Source of the DNA: Primula veris
Lineage: Eukaryota; Streptophyta; Magnoliopsida; Ericales; Primulaceae
Length of the DNA: 64,000 bases
Assembly (NCBI GenBank): GCA_963682055.1
Contig: OY821750.1
Location: 560,501-624,500, forward strand
Direction: 5' to 3'
Within the stretch, counting starts at the first letter, position 1, and the number at the start of each line of letters is the position of its first letter. This document shows positions 11,091 to 23,121 of the stretch, piece by piece. A program made the position numbers and the translations under genes. The notes under the pieces are model-generated. The model was not told the origin of the DNA and made no database searches. It saw nothing but the letters and a program-made list of their open reading frames with translations.

Positions 11091-12592
11091 TTTTTATGTT
11101 TGACATGCGGGTTTCTTTGTTTACTAATAGAGTTGTACAAAAAAAATAAAACAAGTCACATAAACATTCAATAAAAGTTGCAACGCTCAAAACGGTAGTG
11201 AAGAAGTGGTAAACTTTAATCTTTTTTTGTAAAAATCGATTAAGCTAAAGAATAGTATCATTAGTTGTAACTTGTAGCCAAAAAATATTGGGAATTTTAG
11301 TGAAATAGAAATAAAACTATTAAATTATTTTGGCTTAGAGCAACGAAGATCGTTTTCCTTAAAACGATATTTACCTCCACTCTGCGGAATTTGCTAACGG
11401 GTTAACATCATATAACATGTATCCAAATGTAGCTAAGCATTCTAAAGCATACCACATATGATTTCGAATCAAGGCCTGTTAATTGATGCTTATACTAGCT
11501 ATGTGTTTATTTCGTTGTAATAAAATTTATAACAAATTGATTTTTGATTACTTCATGAATGATACGTACATTCGGAAACGTGTTTGATTAATGATTAATG
11601 ATTAATTGCAACCAAACTTGGTTCCCCATGACTCCGTGAACATATTTTTTATTTTTTTTGTTGAAACTTTTTTTTAGACATACGAGAATTATAACTCATG
11701 TAATAAACCAAAAATAGCTATTAATTTGCACCTTATATTGAAATTTTAAAAACCAACCCCACATCTATTAATACCGACGGACCCACCTATGATACCACTA
11801 CCACTAACTGAAAGCATACTCTTTAATGACTAGAATCATTTTCTTTAATAAGCATGATAAGTTTGATAAAGTTACACATCAATACCTGCTATGCCTTGCC
11901 ATTAATATGTGAAAGAAACACAATTTACACTTAAAATCATGCTTATGCATTGAATATATTGAATGGTCCATTTATATACAATGCAATGAACTTATCCCGT
12001 ATTGCAAAGAAAAGGAAAGTGGGCATATGTGTATCCACTTTCTTTGTGCTTCACAGTATTAATGTAATTGTCTCTTCAATCAAACATGTCACATAAACAT
12101 TCATGAAAGTTGCAACAGTCAAAACATTAGTGAAAAGTGGTAAAATTTAGGGTCTGCTTTGCAACAGATTTTTTTAGTGCATTTTTGAATTTTAAATTAT
12201 AAAAATCTATGTGTGTTTGGAAAGTTTGATTATTTAGCTTCTGAAAATCTGATTTTTAAGCAGAAAATTCTAAAAAATCAAAAAAATCAAGATTTAAAAA
12301 TGAAATCTAACGAAACTAATGTATAAAATGTTCATAACGCCAAACATACATGCATGCATAACCTTAAATAATATTCTATATTTTTCTTTTAAATAATGAG
12401 TTATAGTTAGTAATAGTTACTTTGATTTTCGTTTCTTTTAAATTGCTAAAGAAGTTGTATGTATGATTTTCCCAATTACTGCTTGAATGGTGGGATAAGT
12501 CACAATGACAATTATAGTACCAAGTGCACATGTGAAATTAAACAAGTGCACATGTGAAAATCAACGAAGTTAAAAGAATGGTTCAAAATTGA
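11091..12592. other. Gene-free stretch with a diverged duplication and a MITE-like insert
   Basis: The segment with GTCACATAAACATTCA and GTTGCAAC at 11155-11215 recurs at 12085-12150. The second copy departs from the first at TTTAGGGTCTGCTTTGCAAC (12147), which looks like the end of a small hAT-like MITE running to about 12345, where ACGCCAAACATAC is a weak inverted partner. No gene is supported. Confidence 0.4.
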
Positions 12593-12593
12593 T

Positions 12594-12951
12594 GGATTCA
12601 AATTTTATGGAGGTTTTCTTTAGATTTTTGGTTTTTTCATATGTATTCGTTATTTTTTTTTGATTTTTTTATAAATCAACTTACTATTTAATTTCTAAAG
12701 TGTTTGTTCAAAACAATTATAAAATTTGACATTTATATTTTTTTATATTTAATTTTTTGTTTGACAAATTATAAGATAGTAATATTAATAAATAACTAAA
12801 ATATATATATATATAAGGTCAAATTTTATAGTATTTTTTTAACAAACACTTTAGAACAAAATAATATGTTGATTTACAAAAAAAAAAATTACGAATACAT
12901 ATGAAAAAACCAAAAATCTAACAATTTAAACATGATAAAATTTGAACCCAA
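12594..12951. mobile_element. Foldback MITE with ~135-bp inverted arms
   Basis: The left arm (12594-12730) and right arm (12818-12951) are near-complementary. Left-arm phrases such as AGATTTTTGGTTTTTTCATA, TGTATTCG, AAATCAAC and CTAAAGTGTTTGTT reappear in order on the other strand of the right arm. The loop is about 87 bp and nearly pure AT. There is no coding capacity. A transcript would fold into one long hairpin, so small-RNA production is plausible but not shown. Confidence 0.8.
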
Positions 12952-13149
12952 AATTGATAACTATCTCGTTTTATTTCTTTATTTCTTTATATTTGCACTA
13001 ATAGGATGATGACAACATTGACAAGAGTAGATTCTAGTCTTTTTTTTTTTTTTTTTCAATGGACCCTATAAATTTTAATAATTATTCCATATAATAACAT
13101 TACTTTTATTATATAACTCCTTATAAATTGGGATGTTTCCTACTTCAAT

Positions 13150-13480
13150 GCTATATCTTTGGATTTCCATATCTTTCACCTTAAATGCTCTCTAATTATT
13201 TCATATATTCGTAGGACAATAAGATGACAGATATTAGTCCTGCTGATATTAGTCATGGCAAACGCATATCGTCACAAGAGTAGAGTATAGGCAAAGACGC
13301 CTAAATAGTTATAGAAACCACGAAGGACGACCTGTATGTACGGCTACTACAGCAAACGTAAACTTGAGCAATTCGTTAATTTTTCTTCAAACTCAAAAAT
13401 CAGTTTCCGGTAGTTCGACCTTTTTAAATATGTTAATGTTGTATATGTTTTGATATAGGCCGGACTACATGAGAACGAAC
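13150..13480 (+). pseudogene. Decayed fragment of a WD40-protein gene, copy 1
   Basis: The segment is homologous to 60926-61250. After an acceptor-like TTCGTAG (13215), one frame (13256-13324) reads W..HIVTR..YRQRRLNSYRNHE. This resembles the conserved N-terminal block (DIQGI.WE...ITR..YR..RL..Y.N.E) that I recall from plant transducin/WD40 proteins of the ABA-responsive group. Downstream frames keep KRKLEQF and GLHENEQ-like words shared with the second copy. Stops and frame changes mark it as dead. The family name is from memory; homology between the two copies is seen directly. Confidence 0.45.
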
Positions 13481-13856
13481 AAGCTCGAAAAGATTATGTG
13501 TTAATCATGAAATTAAAATTAATTTCCTACTTGAAAACGTTTTTCAATCAATGTCAGGGTACATGCTAAGTTCATACCACCGCGCCGACACCTCCCATGA
13601 TTTCAAAAATTATAATTCTTTCAATTTTCGACCATATATTGTTACTAAAAATATATATATATTAATCATGTTGATCAAATCTTACTATGAATATGACTTA
13701 ACAATATAAAATGATAACATGCATGAATTGACATGATCACTTAACAAAATTATGAGCATGTATGTTTTTGTGAAATGCAAATAAATTAAGTCACCATGTT
13801 ATATTAAAGCTAATTCAATTGATATAATTGTGAACCAACGTACCATATCAATATTC

Positions 13857-13892
<36 letters not shown>

Positions 13893-15505
13893 TCCATGCA
13901 TCCCCAATCTCAAAATCACAACCTCATTACACACACAAGTCTTGGAACAACTCAACTCTTTCATATCATGTATATATAGTTCATACTCTTTACATATTTT
14001 ATTCAAATATATGTTTGTGATAAATAAAGTTTTTTTTTTCTTTTTGATGGAAAAACCTCAAAAAATTATAATATAGATTATATAATTTTTTATTTCTGTC
14101 ATCTCGATCTGTGATTTCAATAATTCTCTTTTACTACTATAAAGTACAATATTATCATTTTTTTTTTGTCACGTGACATGGTCAACAAGTCCTTTTCAAA
14201 ATACACACTAGTAAGAAATAGTATTTAAAATGTAAAGAAAAAGGGGGTAATGAAATTTAAATTTTTTTTATTAAAAAATAAAAAAGATAAAATATACAGC
14301 TGAATATGAAGAAGAAATAGGGTCAGCTAATTCCTTTAATTTCCTTTTAAAACCTTTTGTCTCTCCATTCACTTTTATATCAACAAAGGCAATAGCATTG
14401 GCTATATATATACATACATACACATATATATATGAAAATTCAATATAACTAAAGTATTTCATTTGTAGTAGCATTGCTTAGGCTTTTAGCTCTGGTTATA
14501 GTTCAGAAAAATTTGTCCATTTTCTATTTCAAAACATTCATATTCATGTAAGTTTCTATAGAAGTAAAAATGCTTGTTTCTTGTACCTTTGCAAATTTAG
14601 CTAATTTTGATCACTTTTTGTTATTATAAATTAAAGAGATACTTAACAATATTTTTGGTTTCATCAGTCCTTTTAATGGTTTTTAACTTTCTTGTTTTTT
14701 CCATCTTTTGTCTCTAATTTTCTTCTTTATAATAAAATAAAATATTAGTATCATAATTTTTTTGTCACGTGACATCGTTAACATGACTTTTTTTTTTTTT
14801 TTTTTTCCAGAAATTAAGGAGTTACCACGAAAAAGGATGCAGCAGGTATTAATTTGTATAATATTCTTTGTTATAGATGTTATTGTATAATTGCTGATGG
14901 TTCATTAACTTAAGTTTTAGTTTTGTGTTCAAAATCACTTCATAAAGTCTCTGCAAAAACGTCTTACTTTCATAGAATGATTGATATATTTAATATAACA
15001 AATTAATACTACTTCACAAATTTAGATTAATGGTGGAAATACGATCTAATTGTTTAATGGACGTGGGTCTTGTTTTTAAACTGAGACATGGATCTAGTGT
15101 TAAGTGAAAAATTCCAGTTAATAGTCGTAACATTTTTTTAACTTTGACGAATAATGAACTTTTCGTGGGAAGTTATAGAATAAGTGGCATTTTTTATTTT
15201 TATATTTTATGGGAAATCAGAAAATTGTTAACAAATAAAATTATAGAATGAGTGTTTTGAATTCCAAAAGTAAGTTTAACAAATAAAAAGTCATTTTTAT
15301 AAGTCATAATTATTTTTTAACATTTTTTTTCTATTTTACCATAAAAAGTCTTTAAAATGTTTTTTTAAAAAAAGGGGCCAAATTACCAATAAAGTCAAAA
15401 CACCCGAGTGTTATTTTCTAACCATGTTTTACCATTTAATTTTTTTATATTTTATATTATTTGTTTAAAAAAGTCAAAGAAATACAATTTTGAGAGAGGG
15501 AGAAT
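13481..15505. other. Gene-free AT-rich stretch with a duplicated G-box palindrome
   Basis: An (AT)n tract lies at 13863-13890. The perfect palindrome GTCACGTGAC occurs at 14169-14178 and 14764-14773. Each sits just after a T-run and about 60 bp after similar TATAAAGTACAATATTA / AATAAAATATTAGTA text, so this is an old ~75-bp duplication. CACGTG is the core of plant G-boxes bound by bZIP and bHLH factors; whether it is used here is unknown. The second copy lies 0.7 kb upstream of the SANT-FLZ gene. Confidence 0.4.
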
Positions 15506-16082
15506 ATGAGCTGTATGGAAGTTTTTTTTCTACAACTTTCTTCTTTTATTTTTGTAGCAAATAAAAATTATAAGCACTCTTTTTTTTGGCATAGTTTAAT
15601 TTCGACCTTGAATGGACTCCTGCGGAGATCGAGGCCCTTAAAGCGGCAGCAGCTATGTACCCGATGGATTGTGAGGACAGGTTTATTAAGATAGCAGAAC
15701 ACGTCCCCGGGAAACAATTTTACCATTGCGCTGAGAAGGTAGAAGTTTTTACCTAAATATTTACCTACGCCTATTTATGTGTATATATATTCTTTAATTA
15801 TCTGCTTATAAACTCTGAGTTATAGTATTAATCAATTAATTGTTTGTTCAGATGCACAGCATGAACATCGATGGTTTCAATTGCCATCGGTGCCACCGTG
15901 AAGTCTCTCATGTGCTAGTTTTTAGCGGAAGCTTTTACCAACATGGGTATTGATTTTAATTATCAATTGGTTTATTCATTTTATTATTATTATAAATTTT
16001 GGATTGATTTATATATGTTTGGTTTTTTAGGAATATGCGATTCTGTAGCCTTGCTTGTAGAGATGGCCATATTGCTGAGTAA
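15506..16082 (+). CDS. Small four-exon gene: SANT/Myb-like domain plus FCS-like (FLZ-type) zinc finger
   Basis: Model: 15506-15520, 15595-15738, 15852-15946 and 16031-16082, giving 101 residues. All introns are GT-AG and the phases agree. Exon 2 encodes a SANT/Myb-like helix set: EWTPAEIEALKAAAAMYP, DRFIKIAEHVPGKQ and HCAEK. Tryptophan 1 is kept and the second is Phe. Exons 3-4 encode CHRCHREVSH, then YQHGNMRFCSLACRDGHI. The C-x2-C ... FCS-x2-C-R arrangement is the hallmark of FLZ (DUF581) fingers, which in plants mediate binding to the SnRK1 kinase. The first exon is the weakest part: five codons, donor GAA|GTTTTT. An alternative is an unseen upstream exon spliced to 15595. A protein with both domains in only 101 residues is unusual. 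Transcript data would settle the start. Confidence 0.6.
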
Positions 16083-18660
16083 GACGCAGCATGATTTTCA
16101 CTATGTTTATTATCTATTTCATGATTGAATAAATAGGAACATATATAATGTGTTTCTTCAAGGTTGTAAAAGACGATAATCGTCAATAAACGGAGAGTCT
16201 CTGATGTAATAATTTTTGGATTAATGCATTTGTAATAATGAGTAATGTTTGGACCAAACATTTCACTTTATTAACGATTAAATTTGAGTGTCTTTTGTAA
16301 TTTTCTTTATAGGTATTTACAATATGAAATACTGATTATGAACCTTCTCATTCTAAAATAAAAAAAGTTTTAGCTCACTAATCTGTCAGTAATTACCAAA
16401 ACCATCCCGTCATTAGACAGTTTCTTGTGATTTTCTATGCATATTACTACTTTGCAAGTCAATTTAATGGTGAAATTTGTTTTTATTTATTTTGTTCATT
16501 CAACTGCTTATTTTATAGACACTACAATAAACACTAAATAGTTTAATAAACACAATTGTGTATTTTGAACACTAAATAGCTCATGCTATGCAAGATTTCA
16601 TTCAATGTAATTTGAGTTCACATGCTTGAAAGGCCATGTACCTGACACAGTACTGGTGGACTCATTCCCTGTACAAATTTACCTCGAGGAGACCTCGTAA
16701 TTCCCACAAATTCAACTCGCAGAAAGAAACAGTTTGTGTATACACACAAATTTGGTTGGTGATTAGAGAATTTTAATATCAAATCTATTGGTGCTATATA
16801 TGGTAAATGGGTCTTATAGTCCTCAATTTAGAAGCTAGTGGCAGTGTACAAAGTGAACTTCATCCGTAATCAGTCCCCTCAAATTCAACGAAAATCAAAA
16901 GCATACGACATACGGACCACTAAGACAGGACTAAGAAACTGTAAAATCTGCGTTTTTATCATAAACAGTCATAAAGCTACTACAACATATGATAGCAATT
17001 AAGATCCAATCAGATGTGGTCTCTCATCGAAAGTGCAACGGATGGAAAAAGAAAGATTTGAAAAATGAAAACATGGAATTACTGAATCCCCGTTATGGGG
17101 TGAGTAAACAGATTTGTTTCCTTAAAATATAAAGAACAACATACAGGTATATGGACATTTAACATCACTTTCGTGTATGTAAAAGCTATAGTGTCAAGGT
17201 CATCCCAAACTTCCTGAAAACATGACAAAGATCATAAATGCTTACTAATTAGAGCATTAATTAATATTGTGAAACAATAGACTACAGAAATAGGAAAGAA
17301 CTAAAATAATTTGCAATTATATTACAATCATCACATAATAGGCACAAAACTGGTACGGATTAAAGATCCAAACGATGAACACACCCTCTAATCAAAAACT
17401 TAATAAACGTAGAGCATTTTTTTTCAGCCTAAGCCAGTCTAAATGTCAGATTCACACAAACTGAGCTCTTATAAACCAAGTTAGAAATAAATTTACATAT
17501 ATAATCACATCTTGAATCTAATAATTGTGACATTATATCTTGATAAACAACCATATGATTCAAATGTAAAAATAAATAAATGTATGTCATTCAAAAAAGT
17601 TCATACTCTGATGGTATAGTTCTTATAATGAATACTTGAGCACTCTATAGTGGTTAGGACTGTAAATATCAAAACGTATTTTTATTTAAATTTAAGAGAA
17701 TGAGAACGCAGTAGATAAATTGGTTAAACCAAAAACAATATGAAGAACTATTGTATACTATTATCGAAGGCCGTAGAGAACAATCAGATGGGTATAAGTA
17801 ATTGAATTAACATCCAGTTTTGACCGGCAAGAAACCAGAAGACATGTTCCATTCTATACCTGGGGTTTAAATGTACTACTAACTAGTAACCGGGGCTCAC
17901 GCTATGCGTGTGTAAGTCGTTATATGCATGAAACACGTAGTTGGGTTTACAGAAAACATTATCAATGTGGAACTTAATTTTACAATAAACAAACTCGGAT
18001 TCGGCAAAACAACAACACAAGATTAATGGTCTCAATTCAAAAATATATCAACCACTTGTCTACATTGTATAGCTTGATAAAATAAAGGACCTTGCTACAA
18101 AACATAGGTTGATAAATCTACAAAAAGGAAAATATGATGAAAAAAAATCATAAAAGCGGATTTTAATTGTATAAATATATATAATCATTTAAGAGTGTTT
18201 GGAAGGTAGAACTTGAAGAAAAAAATGAAAACAAACAGATCACCAAATTTAAGAAACAGCAGACGCCTCAATGTTTAAAGTAACATAACCAGCAAGTTGG
18301 AGAGATTTAACATATACCCAAAGAACACAAAATTGTATTGATGAATAACAAAATCTGGCTAAAGAAATTAAACAAGTGACAACTCTCTTTGATTGAAAAC
18401 AACATAAAGTAATCGAATGACACTGGCAAGGAACGAAAAAGAAAATTGGAAAACTTCAAATGTGATAGAATTCAGCATACGTACTTGTCTTTAAATCACA
18501 AACGAATATGCTGGGAACATATAAACAAAGCTACAGAATCGGTGTAAAATTTAAATATCTTGAATTAAAACAAAGGAAAAAAACCAACTAAATAGTAAGA
18601 GAAAAAAAGGAAACAACTAAATATATGTCCATTGTTGGAAACTATAGATTACAATTGTAC
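16083..18660. other. Gene-poor stretch after the SANT-FLZ gene
   Basis: 16083-16270 is the probable 3' UTR. On the minus strand, an acceptor at 17216 opens the frame EVWDDLDTIAFTYTK (to about 17148). At 16733-16701 a short LNLWELRGLLE exon-like piece ends in a GTAAAT donor. I do not recognise either; they may be relics of a gene. 17885-17920 reads ACCGGGGCTCACGCTATGCG, a phrase like those at ends of small DNA transposons. Nothing else is supportable. Confidence 0.3.
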
Positions 18661-18835
18661 TCCATATAAATTAAGGAATCGATATGATACTTGCATTCTT
18701 TCGTTCATGAATCTCCATTGCTTCTAACTTTAACATTGAAATACATTGAATTCGAAATAAACTATTTGATTACATGACCATTGAATCTAATCAACAAAAT
18801 TAGAAATAGAAAGATATATCTAGTTAATAGATGGA

Positions 18836-18843
18836 TATAAATA
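18836..18843 (+). promoter_or_regulatory. TATA box of peptide gene locus 1
   Basis: TATAAATA lies 91 bp before the ATG used here. The same box and about 150 bp of upstream sequence are conserved at loci 2 and 3. An ATG three bases upstream (ATGGATATAAATAAG) lies in frame but overlaps the box, so it cannot be the transcript's start codon. Confidence 0.75.
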
Positions 18844-18926
18844 AGCGTGGGCATATAGAAAACATTTTATATTTGTTGGAGAAGGAATTATATTGGTTTA
18901 GTCTTAAGCTAAAATTAAAGAGAAAA

Positions 18927-19220
18927 ATGGGACATGATAAGTGTACTAGTGTAAAAGCTTGTGCCATGTTTCTCATGATAATGACGAGTACGCTTTCTAT
19001 GGTTTCGGCATTTGCACCTCGTAGGCGAGTTAATCAAGCGTGCATAGCATGGTGTGTAAGTTATTGCTACAGAGATATTGTTGGTTTTCTGCTGTGTTTC
19101 GGTGCTTGCGTACCTCCATGCATTCTTCCACTACAAAAAATGTCGGATAATAACGACATCACACACTTATCCAAATCCGTCAAGTCTAGTGGTTACTTCG
19201 ATGATAAAAAAGGTACGTAA
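18927..19220 (+). CDS. Secreted six-cysteine peptide, locus 1 (exon 1; exon 2 apparently lost)
   Basis: The start ATG (MGHDKCTSVKAC) is chosen because the upstream in-frame ATG lies in the TATA box. Residues 1-28 form a signal peptide (hydrophobic AMFLMIMTSTLSMVSA, cleavage likely after VSA). The mature part begins with APRRR and has cysteines spaced C-x3-C-x3-C-x9-C-x3-C-x3-C, like helical-hairpin or thionin-like antimicrobial peptides. A hydrophilic tail follows. A splice donor (AAG|GTACGT at 19213) matches the one used at locus 2. Homology to the other loci ends near 19485, and no second exon is found before 21 kb. If the intron is not spliced, translation stops at 19220 two codons past the donor. 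Function is unknown; family likeness is only by cysteine pattern. Confidence 0.65.
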   Translation: MGHDKCTSVKACAMFLMIMTSTLSMVSAFAPRRRVNQACIAWCVSYCYRDIVGFLLCFGACVPPCILPLQKMSDNNDITHLSKSVKSSGYFDDKKGT

Positions 19221-19485
19221 ATATAATAAATTTATTGTACGTTTTGGATACTGATCTTTTTTCATAAGTAATTTATTATGTTCCACTTGGTTACAACTTT
19301 ATTTGGTTTCTAGATTTTGTACATAGAAGTTAGACCTATCATAATTCTTTCGGTTGAACTCCGATAGTCCTTCCCGTCCATAAAATTTTAACATTATTTG
19401 AAATAAAGCGAATTTTTATATGAAAAAAAGATATAATACGAAAAGTGAAATTGAATTGGAATTTGATAGGTATGTGTCAACCTTT

Positions 19486-21180
19486 TAAAATAATTTCGTG
19501 CAATTGAACTCCTATAGTATTGCATGCAATTGTTTTTTATATGCCTGCTTCTTTTTAAAATAATTTCGCCAAACTATTTCTTATAAGGCAAAAGCTAAAT
19601 GACTACTTTTTTTTTATATCAGTAAATTAAAATTTTTGAAGCTTATTTGACTAGTGATTTAATATTGTTTTATTTAAATTAATATATCTATTTATAAAAG
19701 AAACTTAATTTAGTATATTACTTATATTTGAAAGTTTTATTTACAAATTATTGTATATATAGAGTGTTTTAAATGGGTTTTGAAGGAACATGCATGGTAT
19801 TAATTAAATTGATATCTATATACACTTTTTTTTTTGTTAACATATACATATACAATTATACACTAGTTATACAAGGGGTTGTACGATGACAATTATGTAC
19901 AAAATAATTATTTGTTGGAATTACGATGTATTATCTTTAAAAAAAAAAATGCATCTGCTTCTGAACGCGGGTGCATGATCACAGTAAAGATATTGCTATC
20001 GAAGGATATTTGATGCTAAAAAAACATACCGATAATCAATATAATCCTCTAAACTTAATAAAATATAAATTCAAAACTATTCGGGCAAGATATCTTAAAT
20101 TTATAATTGGACAATTATTAGTAAGATTAGGAAAACAAATTTAGTTCACCTTTAAAAATAATGCAACAAGGGAGAGCACTATAGATCACGACTTCACCTC
20201 CCTCCACTAGCAAAAAACACTATTTAGGAGAGATTTCCGTAAGCAGCGACCCGACTCGTAGTGGTAACACGCTAATTTCGCTAAAAATATAAATGACAAC
20301 TTAAATAAGAAATTAACATGGTAAACTACTCAAGCAGTGTAAAAACTGATACAATTTAGAATTTAGGGACCAAAAACAATCTATAATAAGTCGTTTTGCT
20401 AATGTTAAAACCCATCAATAATCAGCAATCGGAAAGAGCTTGATAGTAAGTTATTTCAAAATTGATTATTTGTTCCTTTGTTAGAGGTCAGGTGTTCCAG
20501 AAAATATTTACGATCGAGTAAATAGCTTTACGATCAGATCGACATGGAAATCATTCGTTTAAACTTAATAAAATCTAAAATTCAAAACTACTAATAAAAT
20601 ATATCTTAGAGCATCCGCATTTGGTATCTCAGAACATACTTTTCATTAAAATTTGATGATTATGGTATAAAAAGTGAAGAAATTTATATAATTTCCTAGA
20701 TTAATATAATAGTAATATATTATCATGAGGTCCATATTTTTGTGGTTATAACATTCTTATGATTATTAAATGATAATAAACAAATAAAAATAAATAATGT
20801 AGGGTTATTATAAGAAAATTAATAAGAAAACTAGAATTTTGTGTAAATATAAACGGTTTATTAAAATATATAAAATATATTAAGTTTGAGTAAAATGTCA
20901 AGGATGCGGATAAATTTAGTTCATCAATCATAAAAAAAAAAAATATTAAAGCAGTGCAAAAACTGATAGAATTTATAAAAACAGGGACCAAACAAATGAA
21001 ATAAAAAGTCGATAAAATTAAGAAAGTAGTAAAAAAAAATTGAAGAAAAACACACAGTTAACGCAGTATAATTTAATCTGAATCTGTAATTGATTTGATT
21101 TGATTTGATTTTATTTGATTTTTCCACCAACCGGAGCTATATTCAACTTAATCTGTAATCTGTAATAAACACAGTTAACG
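19486..21180. other. Gene-free stretch between peptide loci 1 and 2
   Basis: This is AT-rich with no gene. The phrase AAAACTGATA(C/G)AATTTA with GGGACCAAA occurs at 20340 and again at 20957, a diverged duplication. CACTAGCAAAAAACACTATT at 20205 with a weak inverted partner near 20404 could be a decayed CACTA MITE, but flanking triplets do not match. ACACAGTTAACGCAGT occurs at 21052 and 21171. Confidence 0.4.
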
Positions 21181-21358
21181 CAGTCATTTTGATTTGATGA
21201 TACGTGCATTCTTTCATTCATGAACCTACATTGATTTTTTCCGATTCTAATTTTAACATTGAAATACATTGAATTCGAAATAAACTATTTGATTACATGA
21301 TCATTGAATGTAATCAACAAAATTAGAAATAGAAAGATATATCTAGTTAATAGATGGA

Positions 21359-21366
21359 TATAAATA
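21359..21366 (+). promoter_or_regulatory. TATA box of peptide gene locus 2
   Basis: TATAAATA is at the same position relative to the coding start as at locus 1, in a promoter conserved from about 21205 onward (TTCATGAAC, GAATTCGAAATAAACTATTT). Confidence 0.75.
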
Positions 21367-21449
21367 AGCGTGGGCATATAGAAAACGTTTTATATTTGTT
21401 GGAGAAGGAATTATATTGGTTTAGTCTTAAGCTAAAATTAAAGAGAAAA

Positions 21450-22068
21450 ATGGGACATGATAAGTGTACTAGTGTAAAAGCTTGTGCCATGTTTCTCATG
21501 ATAATGACGAGTACGCTTTCTATGGTTTCGGCGCTTGCACCTCGTAGGCAAGTTGATCCAGTGTGTGTAGCATGGTGTGTAAGTTGGTGCTACAATGATC
21601 TTGTTGCTTTTTTGTTGTGTTTCGGTGAATGCGTAGCTCATTGCCTTCCTCCACCACAAAAATTGTCGGATAACAACGACATCACACACTCGTCCAAATC
21701 CGTCAACTCTAATGGTTACTTTAATGATAAAAAAGGTAAGTAAATGTAGTAACTTTATAGTACGTTTTGGATACTAATCCTTTTTCATAAGTAATTTATT
21801 ATGTTCCTCTTGGTTACAACTTTATTTGGTTTCTAGATTTTGTACATAGATGTTTATAACACGTCTAAATAAATTTAGGAAATATGATCAAAATAAAAAT
21901 CAAATCAGGTAAATAGAAAAAACTTAGTAAACTCCTATAAAGTATCCATAATTTCTTATTTTCTACAATCTTAATTAAGTACAGTTGTGTTATATATTCG
22001 GTCTCCTATTATGTTATTTGTTAACACTATTCACTTATTTTGCAGATATGCATAAAATAAATATATGA
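21450..22068 (+). CDS. Secreted six-cysteine peptide, locus 2 (intact two-exon gene)
   Basis: Join 21450-21735 and 22046-22068, giving 102 residues. The donor is AAG|GTAAGT, the acceptor TTTTGCAG, and the phase-1 junction restores ...NDKKDMHKINI and a TGA. The signal peptide (MFLMIMTSTLSMVSA) is followed by LAPRRQVDP and six cysteines in C-x3-C-x3-C-x9-C-x3-C-x3-C. A Pro-Gln-rich and then Ser/Asn/Asp-rich tail ends the protein. The second exon and its 3' flank (GAAGACATGTGGAGATG) are recognisable at loci 3 and 4, which supports the model. It is the only copy with every element intact. It is probably an apoplastic defence or signalling peptide, which is inference from architecture. It shares most of exon 1 with locus 1, with changes concentrated in the cysteine-rich core. 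Confidence 0.75.
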
Positions 22069-23121
22069 AGACATGTGGAGATGGCTACGTACCGCATATA
22101 TAAAAGAACGATGACAAGATATTATTATTATTCTCACCTAAAATTTCCAGAAAATGACAACTCTTTTTATTTCGAGTTAATTACAAGTTTCTATTGTAAA
22201 TGCTTCATGTGTATGGAATAACATTTAATTTCAAATCAGGTGTTACAACAACACTCTCAACGTTTCAAGTCTATTAAAAGTATATGATTTTTATTTTATT
22301 TTATTTTACCTTTTTCAACAATCAAACACACACAAACCAGACCGCATCAATATTTTGAGTTTCACAAAATTCCAACATAAAACTTTAACAAGTTAGCTGC
22401 TTAATTCCAAAACTTGTATGTTCTACAAGAACCCAACTTAAAACATTAATAAGTTAGCTAACCTATTTCCTCAAATTTATTGTTAAACAAGGACTTAAAC
22501 TCTTGTATGTTTTGCTTGCTTTGAGTTTATTTCTTATTAAGGTTTATATATTTGGTTGGACACCCTTTTCAGCTTAACTTATATGGTTCTCCCCTGAAAA
22601 TTGCGAAGCCAACTTATGCCAAAATTCATTGAAATATTCCGTAAAACTATTGTTTCTATTATATGCCTTAAATTGCATAATCAAAGTCATTACCCAATGG
22701 TTCAAATCAAACGATGAGATATAATGGTTCAAATGAAGATTTAACGAATTAGAATTATAACTATCGGAAATTAGGATCAAGACTCGCAATCAATGTAATG
22801 TAGATCGACATCACATAGTAATAGGACATGAAAGCATTCATATTCATATCGGTGTAGTTAAATAAGAGAGTGTTGATGGTTACATGGAGAAAGGAATAGA
22901 AAGAGAGAGAGGTTACCTAGCAAAAAAAATGATTATGATTATGACCTTGAAAGATATTGATAATTAACCAATATATATATATATGTGCTATAAACATGTT
23001 CTTTTTTACAGCCTTTAGTTCAACTTGCTTATTTTCTGCTCAGTTAATAACCAAAAAAATTCAAATGCATATGCAGGATATAACAGGCTGATCTGGTCAT
23101 AGCATGATTGCATGAACAGGA
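22069..23121. other. Flank of peptide locus 2; no gene
   Basis: The first ~180 bp is the 3' UTR and flank shared with 43730-43920. The rest is AT-rich without recognisable coding. Confidence 0.5.

Noticed and set aside
20205..20404. Second CACTA MITE
   Set aside because: The inverted ends match only partly and the flanking triplets differ, so it is noted but not called.
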